From NCBI GenBank assembly GCA_050260675.1, contig JBLNCN010000005.1, positions 806,001-870,000 on the forward strand: a DNA stretch of 64,000 nucleotides, written 5' to 3'. The notes under the pieces are model-generated. The model made no database searches and had not been told where the DNA came from. It was given only the letters and a program-made list of their open reading frames with translations. Below, piece after piece: positions 34,032 to 42,506 of this stretch (position 1 is the first letter of the stretch; each line of letters opens with the position of its first letter). Source of the DNA: JBBDIP01 sp050260675 (GTDB lineage Bacteria; Bacillota; Sulfobacillia; Fermentithermobacillales; Fermentithermobacillaceae). The position numbers and the translations under genes are program-made.

Positions 34032-34934
34032 TTGGGCAAGGGCTCAATCATCTGGGAAGTAAACAAGGCATTTCAGGACCTCAAGGCCTTCGGCCAAAGC
34101 AAGCTCGCCGAGCGAAAACACATCGCGCACGAGACCGGGAAGAGGCTCCGCGACGTGGAGTCACCTAAGATCCATGCCATCGAAACTTGGCGCACGTACC
34201 TCCGCTGGTCGCTGTCCTGCGCGGAATGGTGTCGCAGTACTCTTGGAGTCCGCCATCTCCGGGATCTGAAGCCGGAGCACGCCGCTGCGTACCTGCAGCA
34301 CCTCACCGAAAAGAACTACTCCGTGTGGTCCCTAAAGACAGTACGGTCCGCGCTCGCCAAGCTCCTCGGCGTCTCCGGCCCCAGCATCGCTGACGTGGGT
34401 GTCAGGCACCTGGCGAACATCAAGCGGTCGCGACACCCGGTAGCGATGGACAAAGACTTCTCCAAGAACGGGAAGTACAAATCGTATGTGGACTTCGGCG
34501 AGGCTACGGGCCTGCGAAACTGCGAGTTACCACGCATAAGGGTGAAGGACATCGAGGTAACCAAGGAAGGAATCGTAATGGTCCACCTCGATAAGGGGAA
34601 AGGCGGCCAGCCAAGGGACATCGAGGTCCTCCGAGGTCGGGAGCAAGCAGTGCTTAAGGCGCGTGATGATGCCATTAAGCGGGGAGGAAAGGACGATACC
34701 CGCATCTTCGATTGGGTTCCCCGGAAGATCAAGTATGACGAGCACGCCGCCCGGGCCGCATACGCCTGGCGCATGTACAAGCAGCACGAGCGGCTTGACC
34801 GGCCGCGAAAAGATCTGCTCGTCAGGCGCAACGGGGAGATCTATGACAAGATCGCACTTCTCAAGGTTGCAGAGTATCTCGGACACCACCGCATCTCTGT
34901 AATGATCAAGCATTACAGCTGGAACCGGCAGTGA
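34032..34934 (+). CDS. Second tyrosine recombinase (XerC/D-like)
   Basis: 300 aa from a TTG with GGAGGTG 7 nt upstream. An N-terminal SAM-like domain (ETWRTYLRWSLSCAEWCRSTLGVRHLRDLKPEHAAAYLQHL) precedes a catalytic domain with ATGLRNCELPRIRVKDIE (Arg I) and EYLGHHRISVMIKHYSW (GHxx...Tyr). The middle HxxR box is not obvious, so activity is uncertain. A decayed copy of its centre lies at 40128-40326. No att sites could be tied to it. Confidence 0.75.
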   Translation: MGKGSIIWEVNKAFQDLKAFGQSKLAERKHIAHETGKRLRDVESPKIHAIETWRTYLRWSLSCAEWCRSTLGVRHLRDLKPEHAAAYLQHLTEKNYSVWSLKTVRSALAKLLGVSGPSIADVGVRHLANIKRSRHPVAMDKDFSKNGKYKSYVDFGEATGLRNCELPRIRVKDIEVTKEGIVMVHLDKGKGGQPRDIEVLRGREQAVLKARDDAIKRGGKDDTRIFDWVPRKIKYDEHAARAAYAWRMYKQHERLDRPRKDLLVRRNGEIYDKIALLKVAEYLGHHRISVMIKHYSWNRQ

Positions 34935-34997
34935 CCGGTGTCACATGAGCTCCTCGGGTTGACCTCTGCGGGGCTCAAGTCGAGTGTCAGTACGACC

Positions 34998-35028
34998 CAA
35001 GAGCGCGCCGCGACCGGGCGCGCTCTTG
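34998..35028 (+). terminator. Terminator hairpin after the second recombinase
   Basis: 12-bp stem CAAGAGCGCGCC (34998-35009) / GGCGCGCTCTTG (35017-35028) with a 7-base loop, about 65 bp after the stop. A degenerate copy with the same flanks lies at 40385-40411 beside the decayed recombinase copy. 35029-35195 contains no gene. Confidence 0.65.
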
Positions 35029-35195
35029 CCCTCCCACCCGTGAGAAGCATGTAAGTTCCTGACTACAAGAGACGCGGAAGCCTACATGGCACAGTCGCAA
35101 CGCTGTCTGCGGTTTCCCCATTAGGGGAGCTGACCGTCTCACTGGTCTCCAGGGCATTGCGTTTGGGCCGTTACCTCAGGTACGTGCTGCCTGGG

Positions 35196-35867
35196 TCAGT
35201 TTAGGTACCACACGGTCTGGAGCCACTTGCCTTGTTTTCTGATGAGCTCTGAGATATCTTCATTGGAGAACCCTAGCTGTCCAAGAATTACAGTCTCAAG
35301 GGCCAACCTCAACCGCGCTGAAACCTTGAGCAATTCTTGGTCACTCAGAGCCTTTTTCTCGAGTTTTGGGTCGTAATGCACTAGGTAGTTGCGAGTGTCC
35401 GCAATCCTCTCTGCTAAGGCCACGTCGTTATCGCCTTTGAAGATAGACGATTGAGCCTGGAAAACCTGAGACAGCCGTTGAGCCAGGCGTGGCTCGTTGC
35501 TGTACTTGAGACAGCCCATTACCCACTTTCTTAAGTTGCGTGGTACTGCGCATAGTACCTTTTCAAGCCTGGCGACGTGCTCCTCATTAGGCACAACCTC
35601 GTTCGATACAAAACGACGATGGTATATCTCCAAAGCCTGAACTAGGCTCAGAAACTCCTGAGTGATGTACATTCCCGATTGATACAGGGTGCCAAAGTAC
35701 AGGTCGTAGACAGGTTGATACTGTTCATAGTTGATTAGCCAGTTCTCAAACACTTTGGCCGCTCTTGTGCCAAGACCGCTCAGTGGTAGGTTCATCTGTC
35801 CAGCCCTGACTCTCGGACCCGGAAGGGCGATTTGTAGGTTGTCAACGCCGACGTGATTTTGACCCCC
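35196..35867 (-). pseudogene. apeA: apeA-like HEPN gene, 3' fragment
   Basis: 224 codons forming the C-terminal part of an ApeA-type anti-phage protein. PVYDLYFGTLYQSGMYITQEFLSLVQALEIYHRRF, then IADTRNYLVHYDP with the RNxxxH motif of HEPN ribonucleases (about 165 residues into the fragment). The 5' end stops at the left inverted repeat of an IS3-family element. The N-terminal fragment lies on the far side (37502-37780) in the same orientation. The two fragments sum to about 317 residues, less than expected for the family, so a central part is also missing. Confidence 0.8.
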
Positions 35868-37501
35868 TGGGGATGCGGACGTTTTCTTGGACTTCATGAT
35901 ACGCACTTAAGGCTTCGCCTGTATTCCATCGGGCTCCTTCCACCAAGCGACATCTTGATTCGCTCCTCGTTGTACCAGCGCAGGTAATGGTCGAGTCTTC
36001 GGATGAACTCCTCGATACTGACCCCAGCCCACGGTCTTCCGTAAAAGAACTCGTTCTTCAACCGCCCGAAAAAGCCCTCGCAGGCTGCGTTGTCGGGAGA
36101 ACAGCCTTTCTTGGACATCGAGCGCGTAAGTCCCGTGGCTTCCATCCTTTCGATCCAGCCTGGCCACCGGTAGTGGCCGCCCCGGTCACTGTGGACTATG
36201 GGATGGTCACCTGCTTTCAGCGTCGCAATAGCACTGTCCAGCATCGAGTTCACCATCCCCGCGTCAGGACTAGTGCTGATGCTCCAGCTGACTACCATGC
36301 CGTCGAAGCAGTCAACCATGGGCGAGAGGTAGACCTTGCCTGCGGGCAGTTGAAACTCCGTAAGGTCGGTGAGCCACTTGGTATTTGGCGCGCCGGCGTG
36401 AAAGTCTCGCTCAACTAGGTTAGGAACAGGAGGGCTGATCTCACCCACATAGGAGGTGTACTTGCGCTTCTTGAGGTGGATCACGACGAGGTCCTGGTCA
36501 CGCATGAGCCTGCGTACCACCTTTTCGGACACGGTCCCACCGTCTCTGGTGAGAAAGGCATGAATCCGCCGGTAACCGTAGCGCCCATCCGCCGCGGTGA
36601 AAGCGGCACGCACGCGCTCGCGGAGCTCGGCGTACTTATCGGGCATAGACATGACAGTCTTATTGTAAAAGTAGCTGCTCTTGGGCATGGCGAAGCACTC
36701 CAGCATCTCATTCAGGGGGTATCTCTTCCTCAGGGCGCCGATCGCTGCCGCCTTCTCCCGGTTGGTCAGTTTCTTCGGATCGGCGCCCGGGCCTTTTTTT
36801 AGTATTTCCGCCGTCACTTCCATGACGTCCCGCTCAAGTCGAAGCCGGTAGATCTGCTTTTCTAGCGTATGTATCTGCTGCTTAAGCGACTCCACCTTTG
36901 CCGTCAACGCGTTCTTGTCATCGATCAGTGTGGGTTCCATGCGTTTGCGCCTCTTCAACACGGACTCCTTCCCGAGCAGATCGTTCTTCCACTTGTACAA
37001 GGCAGCGCGGCTAACTCCGTACTTCGCTGCCACTTCTTTGGCCGGGTCCTCTCTAGAACACAGGTCTAGGACGGCCTCCTCTTTCTGCTCACAGGTAAGT
37101 TCCACCTTTGGGTCAAGTGACCTTCTCCCGCGCAGTCCCTGCCGGTCCGGTATCGCTTCATCCAGCCATTGCCTCAATGTTTCCCGGTTCGGGTAGCCAA
37201 GGGCATCGATGCTCCGGCGCAGGCTGCGGCCGTGTTCCAGGTAGTAGTCCACTGCGACCTGCTTCTGTTCTTTGGAGTATCTCGGCCTGCGCCGGTATTC
37301 CTCGTGAAGCGCGCCGGTGCTCTTGTACTCCCTGACCCACAGCTTCAGTGCCCCCTTTGAAGGGTACCCTAACTCCCGCCTAACGGCGGCCGAGGCACCG
37401 CCATACTTGAAGTAGAGTTCAACTGCCTTCGTACGATCTTCGAGTGAGTACACAGACATCCCCCTGTCTCATTTGAGTCCAGGTTTTTGTCCGCACCTCC
37501 A
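35868..37501 (-). mobile_element. IS3-family insertion sequence
   Basis: 1634 bp. The left end (TGGGGATGCGGACGTTTTCT, 35868 inward) and the right end (TGGAGGTGCGGACAAAAACC, 37501 inward) are imperfect inverted repeats beginning TGG. One transposase gene fills the interior. No short target duplication is visible (flanks CCCCC and CTGGA), consistent with a deletion after insertion. It splits the apeA-like gene. Confidence 0.8.
35894..37459 (-). CDS. IS3-family transposase, single fused ORF
   Basis: 521 aa. Two N-terminal HTH units (YSLEDRTKAVELYFKYGGASAAVRRELGYPS; VAAKYGVSRAALYKWKNDLLG), a coiled-coil leucine-rich stretch (AKVESLKQQIHTLEKQIYRLRLERDV), then a DDE integrase core (TKWLTDLTEF with the first Asp, HSDRGGHYR with the second, SPDNAACEGFFGRLKNE with the Glu). 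Most relatives make OrfAB by frameshifting; here both parts are in one frame without a visible break. Its last codons overlap what remains of the apeA 3' frame. Confidence 0.92.
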   Translation of the reverse strand: MSVYSLEDRTKAVELYFKYGGASAAVRRELGYPSKGALKLWVREYKSTGALHEEYRRRPRYSKEQKQVAVDYYLEHGRSLRRSIDALGYPNRETLRQWLDEAIPDRQGLRGRRSLDPKVELTCEQKEEAVLDLCSREDPAKEVAAKYGVSRAALYKWKNDLLGKESVLKRRKRMEPTLIDDKNALTAKVESLKQQIHTLEKQIYRLRLERDVMEVTAEILKKGPGADPKKLTNREKAAAIGALRKRYPLNEMLECFAMPKSSYFYNKTVMSMPDKYAELRERVRAAFTAADGRYGYRRIHAFLTRDGGTVSEKVVRRLMRDQDLVVIHLKKRKYTSYVGEISPPVPNLVERDFHAGAPNTKWLTDLTEFQLPAGKVYLSPMVDCFDGMVVSWSISTSPDAGMVNSMLDSAIATLKAGDHPIVHSDRGGHYRWPGWIERMEATGLTRSMSKKGCSPDNAACEGFFGRLKNEFFYGRPWAGVSIEEFIRRLDHYLRWYNEERIKMSLGGRSPMEYRRSLKCVS

Positions 37502-37780
37502 CTGGAGGATTTTCCGACCGGCCGTGACAGTCGATACAGTGGTCCCTGGGTAGGTTGTGGTTCTGCTTGTCTCGAAGCAGTCAAGCAGCGTGATCCGTTT
37601 GCCTTCGGTTGTCACGCCCCAAATGGCTGGATATCGTACTATCCGCGTATCAGCACCTGCAAATCCACCATAGAGTTCAAGGTGCAATCCGGATTCGGTC
37701 GTGAAATCGAGAGTGCCTCCGAGACGGTGATCGGGCTTGTCGGGAATGTACCATGACCCTTTGAACACTTGCGGGTCCAC
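37502..37780 (-). pseudogene. apeA: apeA-like gene, 5' fragment
   Basis: 93 codons from GTG 37780 (AAAGGAG about 10 nt upstream). FKGSWYIPDKPDHRLGGTLDFTTESGLHLELYGGF...YPAIWGVTTEGKRITLLDCFE matches the N-terminal beta-rich domain of ApeA proteins. Coding runs unbroken to the right end of the IS. It reads in the same direction as the HEPN fragment beyond the IS. Confidence 0.78.
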
Positions 37781-37802
37781 CGCTTTAGGTCTCCTTTCGC
37801 TG

Positions 37803-39014
37803 CTATGTAGGTGGCTTACACACACTGCACGGATCGAACCCGTTGGCTTTCGCGTCTTTCAGACTGACGGGGATCTTCGACTGGCGTAGATATCGGCACC
37901 CGTCCCTGTGGTACTTCTCGCCGGTCTTGGTGATGTAGACGGTGACGTCGCTCTGAGATGTGGTGGGAGTAACAGGGACAACTGGTGCCGCGGCCACGGG
38001 CGCAGGCTCCTTTTCTGGCTCCACGCCAAGCGTGCTGCCATCAGTGGTAACTGTTATTGTCCCGTTCTGGTCCGTCCGGTAGATCTTTGCACCCACTGAC
38101 GCTAGCCTGACGAGCGCTTCCTCTGTCGGGTGACCGTATGCGTTGCCCGCACCACAAGAGATGACCGCGACGGTTGGAGAGACGACAGCGAGGAAGTCCG
38201 CTGTGCTTGATGACGAGCTCCCGTGGTGCGCCACCTTCAGTACGTCCACTTCTGGCAGCTGGACTGAAGAGCTGAGAGCCATGGCACCCTCGGCCTCCGC
38301 CTCAGCATCGCCTTCGAATAGGAATGTTATTTCGCCATACTTGAGCGCTAAGACCGCCGACATGTCGTTGAGGTCCTCGAAGTCCCTAACCGGCCCGACG
38401 AGCCAAGCCCTTAGACTCGGTTTGTCGATGATAACCTTGCCGGCTCTGGCCTCGGTAACGGTCAAATCCTTGTCAACGAGGGTGTCGAGGAGGTCCTCGT
38501 AAGTCTGCGTGGTGTGTGAGGTTCGAGGCATTATGACCTCGCCAATGTCGAATGCTTCGAGAACGGCTATAGCTCCGCCTACGTGATCCTCGTGTGGATG
38601 GGTGAATACTACGTAGTCCAGTCTCTTTACACCCAGGTCCTTGATGGTGGCAACCACCTCATGGCCCGCACTCTTGGGCCCAGCGTCTATCAGCATCGAG
38701 GTACTGTCCGGGAGAGAGATGAAGATGGCGTCACCCTGGCCAACGTCGAGGAACCGAGCGATCAGGTCACCATTGACTGAAGGCTGTGGTGCAGTCGAAG
38801 GCAGCATCGATGGCGCAGGTGTGGTTGGGGTTGTTGCCGGTGCTGATGGAGTAGGCGGCAGGGTAGATGGTGTGGTTGGCTGGGTCTGCGCCGGCGGCGG
38901 AGCGACGACTTGAGACTCTGGTGCTGGAATGCATGCCGCAAGACCAAGCACCAGAGACAATACCAGGGCTACTGTCAGGAACGGTCTTCGAACCCTCTGA
39001 GCAGAGAAGTGCAT
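37803..39014 (-). CDS. ComEC/Rec2-like MBL-fold lipoprotein
   Basis: 403 aa. Lipobox LGLAAC at residues about 23-28, a Pro/Thr-rich linker to about residue 80, then a metallo-beta-lactamase domain. The metal motif FTHPHEDHVGG (HxHxDH) and FEGDAE / VAHHGSSSSS are present, as in ComEC C-terminal domains. The last about 45 residues (EKYHRDGCRYL...NGFDPCSVCKPP) form a Cys/His-rich Ada-like metal-binding tail. Probably an extracellular nuclease-type hydrolase. Paired with the DUF3006 gene just upstream. Confidence 0.88.
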   Translation of the reverse strand: MHFSAQRVRRPFLTVALVLSLVLGLAACIPAPESQVVAPPPAQTQPTTPSTLPPTPSAPATTPTTPAPSMLPSTAPQPSVNGDLIARFLDVGQGDAIFISLPDSTSMLIDAGPKSAGHEVVATIKDLGVKRLDYVVFTHPHEDHVGGAIAVLEAFDIGEVIMPRTSHTTQTYEDLLDTLVDKDLTVTEARAGKVIIDKPSLRAWLVGPVRDFEDLNDMSAVLALKYGEITFLFEGDAEAEAEGAMALSSSVQLPEVDVLKVAHHGSSSSSTADFLAVVSPTVAVISCGAGNAYGHPTEEALVRLASVGAKIYRTDQNGTITVTTDGSTLGVEPEKEPAPVAAAPVVPVTPTTSQSDVTVYITKTGEKYHRDGCRYLRQSKIPVSLKDAKANGFDPCSVCKPPT

Positions 39015-39032
39015 AGCAATCAGCTCCTCGGG

Positions 39033-39236
39033 CTACTTCCTGAACAGCCGGTCTTCCAGGGATTTGACCCTGGTGCGGCGTGCTTCGGTCGTGTCGTGGT
39101 CAACCTCAACGGTGAAATTGAGAACGTCGCCTTCCTTGGCGTCTCTGGGCAGAAGAGCCCTGGGTAGGGTGAAGGTCTTGCCCTCGTACTCGATGACTGC
39201 GAGATTGCCTTCAAAGCGGTCAATGATCAGGGCCAT
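39033..39236 (-). CDS. DUF3006 domain protein
   Basis: 67 aa from ATG 39236 (AAAGGAG 7 nt upstream). IIDRFEGNLAVIEYEGKTFTLPRALLPRDAKEGDVL is the full DUF3006 domain. Genes of this family commonly precede ComEC-like MBL-fold genes, as here with an 18-bp gap, implying a joint role that is not characterised. Confidence 0.88.
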   Translation of the reverse strand: MALIIDRFEGNLAVIEYEGKTFTLPRALLPRDAKEGDVLNFTVEVDHDTTEARRTRVKSLEDRLFRK

Positions 39237-39381
39237 GCTAGAGCTCCTTTCCCCATGGTTGATCTCAAGGAAACCTGGAGCAACCGTCGATCTGTTCTCC
39301 CGCCCCTCTTCCAATCCTTCTTCTCAGCCACGGTCCGACACTAGGTGGCACTGGAGGACAACCTGCGCATACTTCTGAGGC

Positions 39382-39987
39382 TTAAGTTCTGGAGTCTTGT
39401 TCGGGTAGGACCATCGCAGCTATCAGGTCAAGTACTAACAGGGCTGGCGTAGTGACAGAACGCCATGAGATGCTCTCATACTGCTCGGCTGTTATGTCCG
39501 GATTCGTTGGGACCTCAACCTCCAGAAACCACCATCTGACAATTCTCCTGTATAGCTCTAGCATGTACCTGTATAGCTCGTCGAGTCCCTCGGGAAGGCC
39601 CTCCCATAGAACCGTAAGCATGTCATGAGCAAGACGATTCCTCATATCGGTCATCTCGCCAAAGCGACTCACGTCCTCATCAGATATGGCACCTGCATCG
39701 ACCAGCCAGAGCAGTGTCCCCTTAAGGACGCTACCTTTTCTCGACCTGGATCTGCTTAAGACCTGCTCTTCGTAACCTTTGAAAATCTCCTTGCCATCCT
39801 GGAAGCCACTCCAGTAGAAGTACTTGACATTCTCAATTACAGTTTCTTTCAGACTCTCGTACACGGCTATGAACAGCGAGATGCGAATCAGTCTCTCTCT
39901 CATGATCGCCGGTTCCAAGAAGTCCAGAAGGCCTTGGATGTCCAAGGGCGTCAACCCTCCCTCGTTCGGTGGACTGCGTTCTCCCAT
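39382..39987 (-). CDS. HEPN-domain protein
   Basis: 201 aa, all-helical. EMTDMRNRLAHDMLTVL (about residue 116) carries the RNxxxH motif of HEPN ribonucleases, preceded by a long helical bundle (RERLIRISLFIAVYESLKETVIENVKYFY). No MNT-type antitoxin gene is adjacent. Could be an abortive-infection toxin or a structural HEPN protein. Confidence 0.6.
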   Translation of the reverse strand: MGERSPPNEGGLTPLDIQGLLDFLEPAIMRERLIRISLFIAVYESLKETVIENVKYFYWSGFQDGKEIFKGYEEQVLSRSRSRKGSVLKGTLLWLVDAGAISDEDVSRFGEMTDMRNRLAHDMLTVLWEGLPEGLDELYRYMLELYRRIVRWWFLEVEVPTNPDITAEQYESISWRSVTTPALLVLDLIAAMVLPEQDSRT

Positions 39988-40127
39988 CCCGCAAGGAATC
40001 CTTCATCCCCTGAATACCCAAGGCAAAACGATATGCCCAGAACGTCCAAACCTCGCTGGAGACCTCCACAGTGGGAGTCACGTTTTGCTGTGATTCTGGT
40101 GCAGTTGTCGCCAGGCTTTTCTCCGCA

Positions 40128-40326
40128 AGTGCAAGTCGTATTTGGACTACGGCGAGGGTACAGGCTACGAAACTGCGCGTTATCACGCATAGGGGTGGAG
40201 GACATCGGGGTAATTAAGGAATGACTCGTAATGGTCCACCGCGATAAGGGGAAAGGCGGACAGCTGCGTGACATCCAAGTCCTTCGCGGCCGGGAGAAGG
40301 CAGTGTTCCAGGCGCGAGATGAAACT
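40128..40326 (+). pseudogene. Decayed internal copy of the second recombinase gene
   Basis: About 200 bp that aligns along its whole length to 34471-34675 of the recombinase gene (for example GGTCCACCGCGATAAGGGGA against GGTCCACCTCGATAAGGGGA), with several indels and stop codons. Flanks downstream (40365-40411) also match the sequence after the intact gene, including its terminator, so the 3' end of the gene has been deleted in this copy. Confidence 0.7.
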
Positions 40327-40371
40327 ACTCGAAGAGGCTCGGGTGACCTACGGGGGACGGCAAGTCGACTG

Positions 40372-40701
40372 TCAATCCGACCCCGGAGCGCGCCGTGACC
40401 GGGCGCGTTCTTGCTTGTATCGACGCCTTCTCGGGTTACGACGGAGGCGTTGACGTACCCATCTCCGATTGCGGTGGTCGTCTTCGAGTTCGACCTTAGG
40501 CATCTGGTCGAGCATCTCCTGGGTGATCCCAGCCTTCTCCATGATCTCAGAGATGGGTGTCAGTCTCTCTCCCCTGACCGTCGCTCGGAAAACCCTGGCC
40601 AATGACTCCATCCATAGCGCTTCATCTAGCAAGCGTTCGCGCCTGCTGCGGCGTGTACGCAATCTGCTACCCTCCCCTTGGGTTCCTTGATGGAACAACA
40701 T
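40372..40701 (-). CDS. Unknown protein of duplicated module, copy 1 (module B1)
   Basis: 109 aa. Core RLLDEALWMESLARVFRATVRGERLTPISEIMEKAGITQEMLDQMP is shared with the product of 42154-42501. Starts one base after the stop of gene A1, so the two are co-translated. The Arg-rich C-terminus (RRWVRQRLRRNPRRRRYKQERARSRR) reads into the degenerate terminator and may not be original. No family recognised. Confidence 0.55.
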   Translation of the reverse strand: MLFHQGTQGEGSRLRTRRSRRERLLDEALWMESLARVFRATVRGERLTPISEIMEKAGITQEMLDQMPKVELEDDHRNRRWVRQRLRRNPRRRRYKQERARSRRAPGSD

Positions 40702-40920
40702 TCAAGACCTTGGGCGGATCGCCCGGAGTCTGTGAGGGTTGGTGGAACGGTCTATCTCAAACAGCTCCGGGTGCCGGCGGACTGCATCGCGGACGTTTGC
40801 CTGGGCAACAAACAGGCCGTCGGATGGCACATACGCGCGGGTCTCGTTGATGCGCTGCGTGATTTCGCTGTAGGTCATAAATCTCTCCGCGGTGACGTGC
40901 TTAATGGCTTCATACAGCCG
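40702..40920 (-). CDS. Winged-helix-like small protein, copy 1 (module A1)
   Basis: 72 aa from GTG 40920. VRLYEAIKHVTAERFMTYSEITQRIN...YVPSDGLFVAQANVRDAVRRHPELFEI resembles a winged helix of the HARE-HTH kind (an 'xxYEAI' first helix and 'NVRDAVRRHPELF' recognition region); inference from pattern only. Homologous to gene A2 (42507-42728). Followed immediately by gene B1. Confidence 0.6.
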   Translation of the reverse strand, partial: RLYEAIKHVTAERFMTYSEITQRINETRAYVPSDGLFVAQANVRDAVRRHPELFEIDRSTNPHRLRAIRPRS

Positions 40921-41013
40921 CACCTGCCCCACCTCACGTGACTGGGGCCTGACCATGCAAGCTCGCCAGTACTTGCTAGGATGCTACGCGATCCTATCGC
41001 ATTTATCGTGTTG

Positions 41014-41508
41014 TTACCTCTTCGCAGAGGCCCACTCTCGGAGTAGCTGTAGGTACCTATCTGTTTCGTCGCGTGTCTCGAACATACGCGTATGCTTCGG
41101 CAGTGGCTCTTCGTTGTGTTGTAACAAATCTTGAGAATCCTGAACCACGACTACCAGATACGCTTTTGATGGCCACGTTTTTTCAATCACCGCGTATCCA
41201 GTCCATTCAGCTAGATGCCCGACTTCAGCAGTGTACCAAGCTCTCCAATCAAGGCCGAGTCGATGCACGGCACTCCTGATGTCGAAAGTCGACATCCTGT
41301 TCCGGTCTTCGCCCTCAAGGCAATATGGCTTGCACTCCGCAAGTGGCGAGCGTAATCCCTTTAAAAAGAGAGACATTCTGTTCAGTAGAGCGGCTTCTTC
41401 TTCCGACAGTATGTTCTTGATTCTCTCTTCGCTGAGCCAGTCATAGAGTTTCTTGAGGACTTTCACCTCTGCTACATTAAGAACAAACTCATCTCCCACG
41501 TTCCGCAT
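41014..41508 (-). CDS. Hypothetical protein between the duplicated modules
   Basis: 164 aa from ATG 41508; a GTG three codons later has better spacing to AAGGAG, and an ATG at 41562 would add a P-loop-like GGLGSGKE that overlaps the ribosome site and is probably fortuitous. Helical N-terminus (AEVKVLKKLYDWLSEERIKNILSEEEAALL), then a mixed domain. No family recognised. Confidence 0.6.
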   Translation of the reverse strand: MRNVGDEFVLNVAEVKVLKKLYDWLSEERIKNILSEEEAALLNRMSLFLKGLRSPLAECKPYCLEGEDRNRMSTFDIRSAVHRLGLDWRAWYTAEVGHLAEWTGYAVIEKTWPSKAYLVVVVQDSQDLLQHNEEPLPKHTRMFETRDETDRYLQLLREWASAKR

Positions 41509-41580
41509 CTCCTTCCCACTCCCTAGACCACCGATGACTGCTACAAGTCTAGGCGTGTCCATCCGGCCGCACCGTACCTA

Positions 41581-41976
41581 TCAGGGCTCTGCTGGGACGG
41601 GCCAGACCCACGTGTACCAGCCTGCGTAGACGAACCCATTCTTCACGAAGAAATCTGTCTGGGGGCCGGCGGATGCAACCAGAGCCCGATACCCTTTCTT
41701 GCGTGCGAACTCCTTTACCCAATCAATAATGGCTGTCCCAATGCCCCTGCCGATGTCGGCGACCCCGATGTTGGCAACGTGGAGGCGATCCCACTCGGAC
41801 CGCAAATACAGTCTGCAGGACGCGCCTTGCAACGAAACATCGAGGTCACTGACCCCAACATGGATTTCGACCGCGCACCTGCACCTGCTTTCCATGATCT
41901 CCCTGAGTTCTTCGAAGTCCAGACTGCCGAAGCTGATTCGTTCATAGGCCTCAGTGATATCTGCTGGAGGTTTCAT
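41581..41976 (-). CDS. GNAT acetyltransferase
   Basis: 131 aa from ATG 41976, preceded by a GGAGGGAGAGGAAGAG tract. VANIGVADIGRGIGTAIIDWVKEFARKKGYRALVASAGPQTDFFVKNGFVYAG contains the R/Q-x-x-G-x-G/A acetyl-CoA motif in the form GRGIGT and the C-terminal GNAT strand. Substrate unknown. Confidence 0.75.
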   Translation of the reverse strand: MKPPADITEAYERISFGSLDFEELREIMESRCRCAVEIHVGVSDLDVSLQGASCRLYLRSEWDRLHVANIGVADIGRGIGTAIIDWVKEFARKKGYRALVASAGPQTDFFVKNGFVYAGWYTWVWPVPAEP

Positions 41977-42153
41977 CTCTTCCTCTCCCTCCACAAACCG
42001 TTCATGGTCGCTAGGATGAATCTGCAATTACACACAAGACATTCCTACCGCCGCTGGACTAGAGTTGGCTGGAGCGAGCCAAGAGCCCGAGGCGAATGCT
42101 GTGCCGCGAACTACCTACCTCGCTGGAGAAGCCACCTGAAGTCGAACTCGGCC

Positions 42154-42501
42154 CTAGCCGTGATTCGTGTGCCGTCGCACCCTGATCCCTCTCCTGCTCA
42201 TGCGGACTGAGGCCCTAGCTGGCCGCCAATCTCTAGGGTTCCAGAATCGACGAGCTCGACTACAGTCTGTGCGCTGGTCGGCATCGAGTTCGGGGTCTGG
42301 CAATGCGTCGAGCTCTTCCTGAGTGATCCCGGCTTCACTGATGATCTCCGATAGGGGCGTAAGCCTATCACCCCTAAGGGACGCTCTTAGCAGTCTGGCA
42401 ACAGACTCCAGTAGAAGTGCTTCCTCGAGCTTGCGCTCCCGGACACGCTTGCGCCTACTGCATCGCGCCCATAATGTGGTCTTCCGCCTCGCTGGCCCCA
42501 T
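42154..42501 (-). CDS. Unknown protein of duplicated module, copy 2 (module B2)
   Basis: 115 aa, GGGAGGG 8 nt before the ATG. KLEEALLLESVARLLRASLRGDRLTPLSEIISEAGITQEELDALPDPELD is clearly paralogous to gene B1; beyond about residue 75 the two copies differ. Lies 5 bp after gene A2. No family recognised. Confidence 0.6.
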   Translation of the reverse strand: MGPARRKTTLWARCSRRKRVRERKLEEALLLESVARLLRASLRGDRLTPLSEIISEAGITQEELDALPDPELDADQRTDCSRARRFWNPRDWRPARASVRMSRRGIRVRRHTNHG

Positions 42502-42506
42502 AAAAA

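Noticed and set aside
33481..34934. Integron (attC hairpin plus integron integrase)
   Set aside because: The recombinase lacks the recognisable integron-integrase extra motif and there is no series of attC-bounded cassettes; only one hairpin was seen.
41514..41562. P-loop 'GGLGSGKE' at the N-terminus of the 41014 gene
   Set aside because: The Lys is followed by Glu rather than Ser/Thr, and the stretch coincides with the ribosome-binding AAGGAG for a downstream start.
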